From the NCBI GenBank assembly GCA_021798835.1, contig JAJZBQ010000002.1, positions 124,001-188,000 of the forward strand: a stretch of 64,000 bases of DNA. The letters are read 5' to 3'. The notes beneath the pieces are model-generated. The model did not search any database, had not been told where the DNA came from, and worked only from the letters and a program-made list of their open reading frames with translations. How positions within the stretch are numbered: the stretch's first letter is position 1; every line of letters begins with the position of its first letter. Of this stretch, positions 40,337 to 49,234 are shown piece by piece. The DNA comes from Pseudomonadota bacterium (lineage in GTDB: Bacteria; Pseudomonadota; Gammaproteobacteria; Burkholderiales; Ferrovaceae). The translations under genes were made by a program, and so were the position numbers.

Positions 40337-40358
40337 CACTCTCAAGACAGGAGTGCTA
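40334..40358. promoter_or_regulatory. CIRCE-like inverted repeat at the rpoH start (HrcA operator)
   Basis: TAGCACTC, 9 bases, GAGTGCTA. The CIRCE consensus is TTAGCACTC-N9-GAGTGCTAA; 16 of its 18 arm positions match and only the outermost base on each side differs. The spacing is exactly 9. It begins on the ftsX stop codon and ends 2 bases before the rpoH ATG, so its right arm overlaps the Shine-Dalgarno AGGAG (40349-40353). HrcA binding here would repress rpoH. hrcA is not in the window. Confidence 0.8.
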
Positions 40359-40360
40359 GA

Positions 40361-41254
40361 ATGTTGAGTGAGGGGGAATCGTACGTCATGAGTTTAGTTG
40401 CAGATCGTTATCTCATCCCAACCCACGCCGGAAGTCTGGAGAGTTATATTCAGCAGGTTGGTCGGGTTCCTTTGCTAAGCGCCGAGGAGGAAGTCATGTT
40501 GGGCCGACGCTTGCGTGACCAGCACGACTTGGAAGCGGCTCAGCGCATGATCCTGTCACACCTGCGCCTGGTTGTTTCCATTGCTCGACAGTACAGTGGC
40601 TATGGACTGCCCCAATCTGATCTGATTCAGGAAGGCAATGTCGGGTTAATGAAGGCCGTGCGCCGCTTCGACCCCGAAAGAGGCGTGCGCTTGGTTTCTT
40701 TTGCCGTCCACTGGATCAAAGCCGAGATTCATGAATACATCCTGCGCAACTGGCGCATGGTCAAAATTGCCACCACCAAAGCCCAGCGCAAACTGTTCTT
40801 TGGCCTGCGAAGCCTGAAGCCAGGATTCGGTTCTCTGTCTCAGCGGGAAACCCTTCAAGTTGCCGAACAGTTGGGGGTGCGTCCGCAAGATGTCCATGAG
40901 ATGGAAACCCGGTTGTCCGGTCAAGACATTTCGCTGGATCCCGGGCCCGATGATGATGAACATTGGGTCAGTCCCGTCGCCTATCTCGCCGACCATGCTC
41001 TAAACCCCAGCGAACATCTGGAAGTCCAGCAAATCACCCAATCCCGGCACAACGGCCTCAGCGCGGCGTTGAACGATCTGGACCCACGCAGCCGCCGCAT
41101 CATCGCATCACGCTGGCTTCAAGACGAAGAAACCCCACCCGCCACCCTGCATGAATTGGCTGAAGAGTTCTCCATCTCTGCAGAACGGGTGCGCCAAATC
41201 GAGGCACGCGCCTTGAAGCAAATAAAAACTCACCTGACAACTGCCGCCGCCTGA
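40361..41254 (+). CDS. rpoH: Heat-shock sigma factor RpoH (sigma-32)
   Basis: A 297-residue group 3 sigma factor. Region 2 has SHLRLVVSIARQYSGYGLPQSDLIQEGNVGLMKAVRRFDPERG in pieces; the RpoH box QRKLFFGLR follows region 2.4; region 4.2 is FSISAERVRQIEARALKQIK. ATG 40361 has AGGAG 7 bases upstream; an internal ATG 40388 is less well placed. The gene follows ftsEX as in many proteobacteria. A CIRCE-like element covers its translation start, pointing to HrcA control. Confidence 0.97.
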   Translation: MLSEGESYVMSLVADRYLIPTHAGSLESYIQQVGRVPLLSAEEEVMLGRRLRDQHDLEAAQRMILSHLRLVVSIARQYSGYGLPQSDLIQEGNVGLMKAVRRFDPERGVRLVSFAVHWIKAEIHEYILRNWRMVKIATTKAQRKLFFGLRSLKPGFGSLSQRETLQVAEQLGVRPQDVHEMETRLSGQDISLDPGPDDDEHWVSPVAYLADHALNPSEHLEVQQITQSRHNGLSAALNDLDPRSRRIIASRWLQDEETPPATLHELAEEFSISAERVRQIEARALKQIKTHLTTAAA

Positions 41255-41270
41255 GTCAACCAATTCTATT

Positions 41271-42026
41271 CTAAAAACTACAGAACATCAGTGCAAAAGG
41301 AACCGTCTGGGTTGATAACACAGAGCGCTCATTGCCATCGATATCCCAAAAGCGGATGTTCAACAGGTATTTGTTAGCGCTGATTTCTGGAACAAAAGGC
41401 AAATTCTCGGCTACGCCAACACGTAAAAGACGAGCTTCCGCGCCCACTTTATTCTGCTGGTAACTTCCACCCATAGCTTCCAGATTATGAATTTTTCCGC
41501 TCTCAAGGAGCAAACGAATATGCAATTCCAACGCAATATGGGTACTCAACAAAGGGGAAAGCCACTGCTCAAACTGGGCACGACGGTTAACTGCAGGTAA
41601 AGATAGCCAATAATGGTAGACCGGAAGATCAAAATCACAAATTCCTCCGGGAATACTCATCCGTTGTTTGATCGCCATTAATCCTTCGTGGTTGCGTAAA
41701 TGCTCGGCAAATTTACCCACAGTACGGCGCAAATTATCCGTAACCAACTCCAGTTCGGCCAACGTTGCTTCCAGCGGTTCACACGCAACCTGCGGATTCT
41801 TACGTAAAGCAATCAGCGCCATACGCTGGCGTTCCAAGCCCTGCAATAATTCCGACTTGACATCCGAGCGCACGGTACCATCGACGAGTTCAAACAGCGT
41901 CAATAATGCTGCGTGATAATCACGCGCATCGTCACGTTGAAGAAAGTACAAAACGCGACGAAACAAAGCAACCAGTCTTAGAAAAAGACGTACTGATTCG
42001 TTGAGTGGATAATCGTAAAAAATCAC
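41271..42026 (-). CDS. zapD: Cell-division protein ZapD
   Basis: A 251-residue ZapD (YacF), which bundles FtsZ filaments at the division ring. Family features are IFYDYPLNESVRLFLRLE-like N-terminus, the basic GKFAEHLRNHEGLMAIKQR segment and FDLPVYHYWL. It follows coaE in the usual order but the small zinc protein YacG that normally comes next is missing; rpoH converges 16 bases away. Confidence 0.94.
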   Translation of the reverse strand: MIFYDYPLNESVRLFLRLVALFRRVLYFLQRDDARDYHAALLTLFELVDGTVRSDVKSELLQGLERQRMALIALRKNPQVACEPLEATLAELELVTDNLRRTVGKFAEHLRNHEGLMAIKQRMSIPGGICDFDLPVYHYWLSLPAVNRRAQFEQWLSPLLSTHIALELHIRLLLESGKIHNLEAMGGSYQQNKVGAEARLLRVGVAENLPFVPEISANKYLLNIRFWDIDGNERSVLSTQTVPFALMFCSF

Positions 42027-42107
42027 AGGGCCAATCCCCTAACCAGATTGCGCAAGTTTGTCTGGTTTATGACGGCAGCGCAAGTTACCTTTGGTTTTTC
42101 TTAACGA

Positions 42108-42740
42108 TCAGTCTTCATTTGACAAAGTTTGGCGGTGAAGACTGGCATATTTTCGGTATTGCTCATCCAGATGTTCAACCTCTATCTCGAGATGAGACAA
42201 TGCACCATTGTTATCGATCACATCATCTGCCACCCGTAAACGAGTTTTGCGATCCGTTTGCGCCGCCATGATCGCGCGAACAGCTTCCGGCGACATATCT
42301 GAACGACGTGAAGCACGTTCAACCTGAACTTCTTCAGCACAATCCACCACCAGCACCCGTGACAAAATAGGACGATAACTCCCCACTTCGATAAGCAAAG
42401 GAACTACCAGTAATACATAAGGTTGCGTTGCCGCATCGAGCGCTGCATATACAGCATCCCGGATACGGCCATGCATAATGGTTTCCAGTTGCTTTCTTGC
42501 TGGGGGATGGTTGAACACATGGTTACGCATCGCCGTACGATCGAGACTGCCATCCTCGGCAATAAAAGACTCACCAAATCTTTCGCGAATCGCCTGAATT
42601 GCCGCCCCGCCAGGTGCCGTCATCTGACGAGCAATGGCATCTGTATCCACCAAACCCGCTCCACGCCGCGCAAACAGGGATGCCACTGTAGATTTCCCTG
42701 CACCGATCCCCCCGGTTACTCCGACTATGAACTTATTCAC
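42108..42740 (-). CDS. coaE: Dephospho-CoA kinase
   Basis: A 210-residue P-loop kinase finishing coenzyme A synthesis. It has GVTGGIGAGKSTVA, DTDAIARQM and VVPLLIEVG. The start is GTG 42740, whose last two bases overlap the pilD stop (GTGA), with GGGGAG upstream. A longer in-frame extension lies wholly inside pilD and is rejected. Between coaE and zapD are 81 bases with no evident signal. Confidence 0.95.
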   Translation of the reverse strand: MNKFIVGVTGGIGAGKSTVASLFARRGAGLVDTDAIARQMTAPGGAAIQAIRERFGESFIAEDGSLDRTAMRNHVFNHPPARKQLETIMHGRIRDAVYAALDAATQPYVLLVVPLLIEVGSYRPILSRVLVVDCAEEVQVERASRRSDMSPEAVRAIMAAQTDRKTRLRVADDVIDNNGALSHLEIEVEHLDEQYRKYASLHRQTLSNED

Positions 42741-43414
42741 TGACTTCTCCCCAAGAAATCCCACCATACCATGATTGCCCCTCCCAATACCAAGAATGGT
42801 CCGAAAGGATACCCTTCCGCCCCATGACGGCGCAATAACAGACCAGCACCGCCGCCCAATACTGCGCCCCAGAACAAAACCCCTGGAATAACCGACACGC
42901 CTAACCAAGCCCCCAGCGCTGCCAGTAACTTACCATCTCCTCCACCGAGTCCAGAGCGACCGCTCAAGCACTGAAACAGCCAGCCCACCCCGGCAAGCAA
43001 GCCATAGCCCAGCACCACTCCTGCCAGAGATTCCATGACACTCACTCCGGTCCAACCTATCCAGGACCCCAGAACCCCCATCACCAATAGTGGCCAAGTG
43101 ATCCGATCCGGCAACAACTGTAATTCCAGATCGATCAATACCAAAATCAGCAATCCCCATTCGAATATCAGAAAGCTCAACAACGAAAAACCTGTCAGTG
43201 GAGCCATCAACACTGTCATCGCAGACAAAACCGCTCCCAGTAATGGAAGTAACCACAGGGAATATCGCCGCCAATTAATCACCCATACTCCCGGACTCCC
43301 CAACCAGGTTGCCTGCTGCTGCAACGTCTCCATCCAATGCTCCAATGGTGAGCGCCCAACCCAGCCAGCGATTGCTCCACCCAATCCAGCCTCTATCCCT
43401 GCCAGCCAGTTCAC
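42737..43414 (-). CDS. pilD: Prepilin peptidase PilD lacking the methyltransferase loop
   Basis: A 225-residue membrane aspartyl peptidase; full PilD is near 280-290. The catalytic aspartates are D95 in VLIDLELQLLPD and D160 in GLGGGDGKLLAALGAW, 65 residues apart as in PilD. The large cytoplasmic loop with two CxxC pairs, which makes the N-methyltransferase domain, is missing: residues 25-50 run straight from the first helix region to the second, and the only cysteine is C149. No pilB or pilC is present. Start is GTG 43414, overlapping the upstream stop. Confidence 0.88.
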   Translation of the reverse strand: MNWLAGIEAGLGGAIAGWVGRSPLEHWMETLQQQATWLGSPGVWVINWRRYSLWLLPLLGAVLSAMTVLMAPLTGFSLLSFLIFEWGLLILVLIDLELQLLPDRITWPLLVMGVLGSWIGWTGVSVMESLAGVVLGYGLLAGVGWLFQCLSGRSGLGGGDGKLLAALGAWLGVSVIPGVLFWGAVLGGGAGLLLRRHGAEGYPFGPFLVLGGAIMVWWDFLGRSQ

Positions 43415-44691
43415 GCCCCGCCCGCCTCAGACCCGATCTGTACACGCGCCACTTTCACCCGTCGATCCTGAGTATGAACTATCTCTACCGGATAGCCATC
43501 CACCTTGAGGGATGTTCCTGGTTCTGGAATATCTTCCAAAATTTCCAGAATCAAGCCGTTCAAGGTGCGAGGTCCATCCACAGAAAAACGGGTTCCCAAC
43601 TTTCTGTTCAGAACGCGCAGTGAACAATCTCCATCCACCAACACAGCTCCCCCTGGTTCTCGTGTAAATAGATCGCGATGATGCGCCCGTCCACTAAATT
43701 CGCCGACAATCTCTTCGAGAATATCCTCAACGGTTACCCAACCCAGCAGTTCTCCATACTCGTCCACCACCAACCCTGCTTTACGGTGCATCTCCTGAAA
43801 GTTCTGTAATTGAGTCAACAAGGGGGTCCCTTCCGGGATAAAGTAAGGCTGTCGCATGACTTTGAGCAAACCGGCCTCAGTCAAATCGCCTTGCTGAAAC
43901 TGCCCAAAAACCTTACGTACATGAACAATGCCAACCACAGCATCAGGTGTGCCACGATACAGCAACTGCAAGGTGTGCCGCGCAGTTGCCAGCTGTGCCA
44001 CCACAGAAGAAAAGTCAGCATCCAAATCCACGCCCTCGATACGGCTGCGCGGAGTCATGACATCATCGATGGTCATGCGATTCAAACCCAGCAAGTTAAG
44101 CAATAAGTCCTGATGCTTTCTGGGCATGAATCCTCCCCCCTCCAGCACCAACATGCGCAACTCATCCAACCCCAGATTCGGTTGCCCTTGAGTTGGGCGC
44201 ATAGGCAACCGTAGCAAAAACAACAAAGATCTGACAAACAGATTGACAAACCAGATAACCGGGGAAAACAACCACAACAAACCAGCCAACACATAACTCA
44301 ATCGCAAGGCAATGGGTTCAGCATAGGCGGCGCCAATAACCTTCGGCGTTATCTCGGAAAACACCAGTATCACCAAAGTCACCAGCAGTGTACTCATGCT
44401 CAAAACCCAGCCACTACCGCCAACAAAATGTACAGCGAGCACCGTCACCATAGAGGCCGCAGCCGCATTGATAAAGTTATTTCCGAGCAACAACATGCCC
44501 AGCAAACGATCCGTCTGCTGGCGCAGGGACAATGCAAGACGGGCTCCGCGATGTCCCGGATGAGAGGCCAAATGCTGCAAACGGTAACGATCAAGGGCCA
44601 TCATACTGGTTTCTGCCATCGAGAAAAAACCTGACAGCAACAGTAATATCACCAGGCCCAGTAGCATCCAGCCCCAGGGTAATTCATCCAC
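43411..44691 (-). CDS. CNNM/HlyC-CorC family membrane protein with CBS pair
   Basis: A 426-residue protein of the YfjD/CorB type: CNNM domain with four helices (about residues 5-200), two CBS domains (about 205-330) and a C-terminal CorC-HlyC domain (about 340-420). Key segments are FFSMAETSMMALDRYR, FSEITPKVIGAAYAEP and MTPRSRIEGVD. Members take part in magnesium or cobalt transport. GTG start; it overlaps ypjD by 8 bases. Confidence 0.92.
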   Translation of the reverse strand: MDELPWGWMLLGLVILLLLSGFFSMAETSMMALDRYRLQHLASHPGHRGARLALSLRQQTDRLLGMLLLGNNFINAAAASMVTVLAVHFVGGSGWVLSMSTLLVTLVILVFSEITPKVIGAAYAEPIALRLSYVLAGLLWLFSPVIWFVNLFVRSLLFLLRLPMRPTQGQPNLGLDELRMLVLEGGGFMPRKHQDLLLNLLGLNRMTIDDVMTPRSRIEGVDLDADFSSVVAQLATARHTLQLLYRGTPDAVVGIVHVRKVFGQFQQGDLTEAGLLKVMRQPYFIPEGTPLLTQLQNFQEMHRKAGLVVDEYGELLGWVTVEDILEEIVGEFSGRAHHRDLFTREPGGAVLVDGDCSLRVLNRKLGTRFSVDGPRTLNGLILEILEDIPEPGTSLKVDGYPVEIVHTQDRRVKVARVQIGSEAGGA

Positions 44692-45514
44692 GATGCAGGA
44701 CGATTTCCACGACGAACTTACTCCCCAAGTAACCGATCACCAGAAGGATAAAACCTGCCACGGCCCAACGTGCCGCACGCCTGCCACGAATACCCCAGAC
44801 CTGACGAGCCAGCAACAGACCGGCATAAATCAACCAGGCCAGAAAGGAAAACACGACCTTGTGGTTCCATACCAATGGGCGACCAAACACCGCTTCAGAG
44901 AATAGAACCCCAGTCACCAACGTCGCCGTCAGCAATACAAAACCTACCAAAATCATCTGGAACAACAATGAATCCATAGACACCAATGATGGCAGCGCTC
45001 CCCAGCGAGATAAGGAGCGGTCATGGTTATGCAAGCGTTGTTCCATGACTGCCATGAGGACCGCATGAAGTGCGGCCACTGCAAACAGGCCATAGGCCAT
45101 CAACGAGACCAGCAAGTGAATCTTGAATGCCAACAGATGACTGTAGGCGATGGGTTTCTCATCAGGCAGCAACAACGGTGCCAAAACCAGTAACGCGGTG
45201 ATCAACATCAATACCGAACGCAAAATTCCCAGGCGATAACGAAAACTGGCAAGCCAGTACATGAATACGGTGGCCAACCCAACAAGGGACAGGGAATTAC
45301 CCAGCGACAAGGAGATCAAATCCGATGCAAACAATATCCGCTTGAGTAGTAACCCATGCACAATCATCACGAAAAACAGCAATGCCTGAGCCCGTTGGGA
45401 AACCATGCGCTCCGCCAACGCCTGGGTTTGTCCACGACGCAACAGGATATCGCGCACGCCCAGCAGGAAATACAGCAGAGCAGTGATAAAATACAACAGG
45501 GTGTCGGCATTCAT
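44684..45514 (-). CDS. ypjD: YpjD/CcsA-type inner-membrane protein
   Basis: A 276-residue protein with eight predicted membrane helices and conserved histidines in HSHLLAFKIHLLVSLMAY-type segments; it belongs to the cytochrome-c-assembly (CcsA/CcmC/HemX) superfamily. YpjD lies next to ffh in many proteobacteria and is linked to haem handling or CorC-type transport; its function is not settled. The start codon lies in a perfect hairpin (45503-45520) and has no Shine-Dalgarno sequence. Confidence 0.9.
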   Translation of the reverse strand: MNADTLLYFITALLYFLLGVRDILLRRGQTQALAERMVSQRAQALLFFVMIVHGLLLKRILFASDLISLSLGNSLSLVGLATVFMYWLASFRYRLGILRSVLMLITALLVLAPLLLPDEKPIAYSHLLAFKIHLLVSLMAYGLFAVAALHAVLMAVMEQRLHNHDRSLSRWGALPSLVSMDSLLFQMILVGFVLLTATLVTGVLFSEAVFGRPLVWNHKVVFSFLAWLIYAGLLLARQVWGIRGRRAARWAVAGFILLVIGYLGSKFVVEIVLHRG

Positions 45515-45520
45515 GCCGAC
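45503..45520. repeat. Perfect palindrome containing the ypjD start codon
   Basis: GTCGGCAT, 2 bases, ATGCCGAC. In the ypjD mRNA it would form an 8-bp hairpin with a tiny loop that includes the start region. It overlaps by three bases a second palindrome (45518-45534), so the two structures exclude each other. Confidence 0.55.
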
Positions 45521-45534
45521 AGTTTACCACTGTC
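45518..45534. repeat. Palindrome in the ypjD-ffh divergent gap
   Basis: GACAGT, 5 bases, ACTGTC, perfect arms, lying between the divergent ypjD and ffh start codons. It may be a protein-binding site or an alternative leader hairpin to the adjacent palindrome at the ypjD start. Confidence 0.45.
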
Positions 45535-45561
45535 AAACCGTTTTATGAGGCTGCAAATTCC

Positions 45562-46917
45562 ATGCTCGACCAATTGACCGATCGTTTGAGTGGGGCTTTC
45601 AAAGCTCTGCGTGGCCAGGCGCGATTAACCGAATCCAACATTCATGACGCGCTACGCGAAGTCCGTATCGCACTTTTGGAAGCCGATGTTGCCTTGCCAG
45701 TTGTCAAATCCTTTATTGATGAAGTAAGGGCCGAGGCGGTAGGCCAAACTGTCCTGCAAAGTTTGACACCCGGACAAGCTTTCATTGGAGTTGTCCACCG
45801 AGCCCTGACACGCCTGATGGGAGAGCACAATGAAGCTCTGAATTTGGCCAGCCAACCCCCCGCCATCATCCTCATGGCTGGATTGCAAGGGGCAGGCAAG
45901 ACCACTACCACGGGAAAGCTGGCCAAATGGCTAAAGGAACAGCAGAAAAAAAAGGTACTGGTAGTCAGTTGTGATGTCTACCGCCCTGCTGCCATCGAGC
46001 AGTTGAAGATTCTGGCCGAACAAGTCGGGGTAGATTTTCATGACTCACAAAATTCCCAAGATCCCAATACCATCGCTCGTACCGCATTGGACTATGCACG
46101 CCGCCATTTTCACGATGTGCTGCTTGTAGACACGGCGGGCCGCCTGACTATCGATGATGCCATGATGCAGGAAATCCGCCTGCTACATGCTTCTCTGAAT
46201 CCCATAGAAACTCTGTTCGTGGTGGATGCCATGCAAGGACAGGATGCCGTCAACACGGCCCGCGCATTTGCCGATGCCTTACCTTTGACTGGAGTGATTC
46301 TGACAAAACTGGATGGCGATGCACGAGGTGGAGCCGCTTTATCCGTACGACATATCACTCAAAAACCCATTAAATTTATCGGGATTGGTGAAAAACTCAA
46401 TGGTCTCGAGGCCTTTCATCCTGAGCGTCTGGCATCGCGCATTTTGGGTATGGGCGACATTCTCTCGCTGATCGAAGAAGCACAGCGCACCGTAGACCAA
46501 AATGAAGCGGAAAAACTTGCCAAGAAACTTAAAAAGGGCCACACCTTTGATCTTGAGGACTTCAAAGTTCAATTGCAGCAGATGCAAAAAGCCGGTGGAA
46601 TTGGTGCCATGATGGACAAGTTGCCCAACCAACTGACGCGCGGACTTACCCCAGGAACCAATGCTCCCGATGATCGCGCACTGCGCCGTATCGAAGGAAT
46701 TATCAACGCCATGACCCCACTGGAGCGTCGCAAACCCGAACTTCTCAAGGCCTCTCGTAAACGGCGCATCGCCGCAGGATCGGGTGTTCAGGTTCAGGAG
46801 GTCAATCGTCTGCTGGCGCAATTTGAACAAATGCAGAAAATGATGAAGATGCTTTCCCAAGGCGGCGGATTAAGCAAGATGATGCGCAACATGCGCCACC
46901 TCATTCCAGGTCGCTAA
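45562..46917 (+). CDS. ffh: Signal recognition particle protein Ffh
   Basis: A 451-residue SRP54 GTPase: N domain (1-85), G domain with GLQGAGKTTTTGKLA, DVYRPAAIEQL, DTAGRL and TKLDGDARGG, and a methionine-rich M domain (about 300-451) ending GGLSKMMRNMRHLIPGR. Ffh binds signal sequences and 4.5S RNA and docks with FtsY, also in this window. The 3-prime end overlaps the converging GGDEF-EAL gene by 4 bases. Confidence 0.98.
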   Translation: MLDQLTDRLSGAFKALRGQARLTESNIHDALREVRIALLEADVALPVVKSFIDEVRAEAVGQTVLQSLTPGQAFIGVVHRALTRLMGEHNEALNLASQPPAIILMAGLQGAGKTTTTGKLAKWLKEQQKKKVLVVSCDVYRPAAIEQLKILAEQVGVDFHDSQNSQDPNTIARTALDYARRHFHDVLLVDTAGRLTIDDAMMQEIRLLHASLNPIETLFVVDAMQGQDAVNTARAFADALPLTGVILTKLDGDARGGAALSVRHITQKPIKFIGIGEKLNGLEAFHPERLASRILGMGDILSLIEEAQRTVDQNEAEKLAKKLKKGHTFDLEDFKVQLQQMQKAGGIGAMMDKLPNQLTRGLTPGTNAPDDRALRRIEGIINAMTPLERRKPELLKASRKRRIAAGSGVQVQEVNRLLAQFEQMQKMMKMLSQGGGLSKMMRNMRHLIPGR

Positions 46918-49016
46918 TCCTTACGGGCGTTATCCCCTCCCAAGATAAAAATAAACACGCCGTCCGGTGATTGTGTCTGCTCCAGCATTTGCTCAAAATC
47001 GAACAGACTCACCGGTTTGGCGTACCAGAATCCCTGTGCATAATCACAACCAAACCGTCTCAACATATCATGTTGTTCGCGTGTTTCAACCCCCTCAGCG
47101 ATCGTCTTTATGCCCAATTTGTGAGCCATCACGATAATGGCCTCCGTTAAGGCCTTGTCACTTTCATCTGCCATGATTTCAGAAATGAATGACCGGTCAA
47201 TTTTGAGATAGTCAATATCGAACTGTTTTAAATAGGACAATGCTGAAAATCCAGTGCCAAAATCATCAATGGATACCTCAACTCCCTGGTTACGATAATC
47301 CAGAAAAGTTTGCTGAATACGCTCCGATTTTTTGAGCAGCATCCCCTCGGTAATTTCCACAGTAATACAGTTTCCCGGTAACCCATTTTCCTTCAAACAC
47401 TCCAACCAGAGCGCATCTCCCTGGTCAAACTGAATGGGAGACCGATTGACGCTCACCTGCACAATCTGCCCAAAGCGTTTCTTCCATCGCAAGATATGCG
47501 TTATTACCTGGAAAGAAACCCAATTACCGATATCGTGAATCAAACCCGATGCCTCGGCCAATGGAATAAAAACCTGTGGGCCAACTGATCCCCGTTGTGG
47601 ATGGTCCCAACGCAACAATGCTTCGACCTTCTTGAGGCGACCACTGCTCAAATCCAGTATCGGCTGATAAAACACCTGTAACTCACCACGTTGACAGGCA
47701 AGACGCAAGTCATTGGTCAGTTTCATTTTATTTTGCGCTTCCTGCTGCATGGCCGGCAAAAAATAATGAAAGCGATTGCGACCTTCGGCTTTGGCAGAGT
47801 ACATGGCCTGATCCGCATGTTTCACCAACGTATGGAGGTCTTGTGCATTATCGGGATACAGGGCAATCCCCATGCTGGCTGAAATAAAACAGCGGTCTCC
47901 ATCTCCCAGGTCATACGGCTGAGCGAGAATTTCCGATAATTTATGAGCCAGATGCTGGACCTGCAACAGCAGGCATTCGGGAAGAATCACGGCAAACTCA
48001 TCCCCTCCCAAGCGGGCTACGGTGTCCGTTTCTCGAACACCATGCAGGATTCTCCTGGCGGCTTCTTCCAGCAGCACATCGCCTTTCATGTGCCCCAGTG
48101 TATCGTTGACTTCCTTGAACTGATCAAGATCCAGCAATATCAGCGCCAACGGATGACCAATACGACGATGCTTTTTGATTTCCTGATTTAGCCGTTCAAG
48201 AAACAACTGGCGATTGGGTAGCCCTGTCACCCAATCATAATTGGCCTTTTTCCAGGTCGTCGATTCCATCCCCTGACTATCGGATTGATCGGCCATCAGA
48301 GCCACAAAATGACAACACCGACCCGAAGGAGCATAAATCACTCGCAGATGGAAATGTTCAGGATAACTCTCTCCATTTTTGCGTCGATTGCTAATTTCTC
48401 CGGTCCAACCCTGATTCTGACGAATCCCTCGCCACACTGATTTATATACATCGGGGCGAGACAAAGATGCATGCAAGCGGAATAGATTCTTGCCGATTAC
48501 TTCGTCAGCGCTATAGCCAGTCATCCTGAAATAGGCCCCGTTGACCTGTTCAATGACTCCCTCTGAGTCGGTAACCACAAAAGCATCCGTTGCCCCGGAT
48601 AATACGTGCGTCACCTGGTTTTGAACGGCGTGTATTACCCGCGATTCGGTAACATCAAGCACGACGACCAGGCTGGCTCTGTAAACATCCCTCTGTTCAC
48701 GCAATGGTTCAAAACAGAGCGACAAGATACGAACGGTATCACCAGGCAAACTCACTTCAAAACGACAGGAAATGCCGCCAAAGGATTGTTCCAGCGCATC
48801 CAATAAGCACACAGAATCCACACCCGGAAAGAGTTCATACAGATGAACCCCTTCTTGATCGTCGGTCAAGGACTCCCAGTGCCAAAATTCTATGGCCCGA
48901 TCATTGGCACCGTAAACTCGTCCCAGTCGATCCAGTTCCACCACCAATGCATCGCCCTGAGAAGAAAGTGGAAGATCTACCTGATACCCTCTGAGCAAAC
49001 GACCGAGCCTAACCAT
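46914..49016 (-). CDS. PAS-PAS-GGDEF-EAL cyclic-di-GMP protein
   Basis: A 700-residue soluble signalling protein: two PAS-like regions (about 25-120 and 140-255), a GGDEF domain with intact RLGGDEFAVI (GGDEF near 337-341), and an EAL domain with EAL near 465-467 followed by LRWDHP, VNRSPIQF, EITEGMLL, DDFGTGFSALSYL and IDRSF. Both catalytic signatures look complete, so it may make and break c-di-GMP. No membrane segment is seen. ATG 49016 is preferred over a TTG ten codons earlier. Confidence 0.93.
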   Translation of the reverse strand: MVRLGRLLRGYQVDLPLSSQGDALVVELDRLGRVYGANDRAIEFWHWESLTDDQEGVHLYELFPGVDSVCLLDALEQSFGGISCRFEVSLPGDTVRILSLCFEPLREQRDVYRASLVVVLDVTESRVIHAVQNQVTHVLSGATDAFVVTDSEGVIEQVNGAYFRMTGYSADEVIGKNLFRLHASLSRPDVYKSVWRGIRQNQGWTGEISNRRKNGESYPEHFHLRVIYAPSGRCCHFVALMADQSDSQGMESTTWKKANYDWVTGLPNRQLFLERLNQEIKKHRRIGHPLALILLDLDQFKEVNDTLGHMKGDVLLEEAARRILHGVRETDTVARLGGDEFAVILPECLLLQVQHLAHKLSEILAQPYDLGDGDRCFISASMGIALYPDNAQDLHTLVKHADQAMYSAKAEGRNRFHYFLPAMQQEAQNKMKLTNDLRLACQRGELQVFYQPILDLSSGRLKKVEALLRWDHPQRGSVGPQVFIPLAEASGLIHDIGNWVSFQVITHILRWKKRFGQIVQVSVNRSPIQFDQGDALWLECLKENGLPGNCITVEITEGMLLKKSERIQQTFLDYRNQGVEVSIDDFGTGFSALSYLKQFDIDYLKIDRSFISEIMADESDKALTEAIIVMAHKLGIKTIAEGVETREQHDMLRRFGCDYAQGFWYAKPVSLFDFEQMLEQTQSPDGVFIFILGGDNARKD

Positions 49017-49146
49017 TGCACGTAACCACCAAACACTTCCACCCAAAAATGCTCATTGCTATTTGCCCAGCCGTCAATCCGTTTCTCCTCACAACGCGTC
49101 CCGGTCTGATAATAAAATCTTTCCAAATCTTCGTGCACGGGGAGAT

Positions 49147-49175
49147 ACGATAGGACAAATTGAAATGTTTGGCAA
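49147..49175 (-). promoter_or_regulatory. Possible promoter of the GGDEF-EAL gene
   Basis: In the 218-base gap before the gene, TTGCCA (plus 49170-49175) and TATCGT (plus 49147-49152) are 17 bases apart on the minus strand. The -10 match is only 4/6, so this is a weak prediction. The leader would be about 124 bases. I see nothing else in the gap. Confidence 0.3.
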
Positions 49176-49234
49176 GCGATGCTTACAAATACCTCACAAT
49201 TGACAGGTAACTGTACAAAGGAGTTCAGTAACCA

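Noticed and set aside
42741-42908. 56-residue extension of CoaE
   Set aside because: Lies inside pilD in another frame; GTG 42740 gives the normal CoaE N-terminus and couples to the pilD stop.
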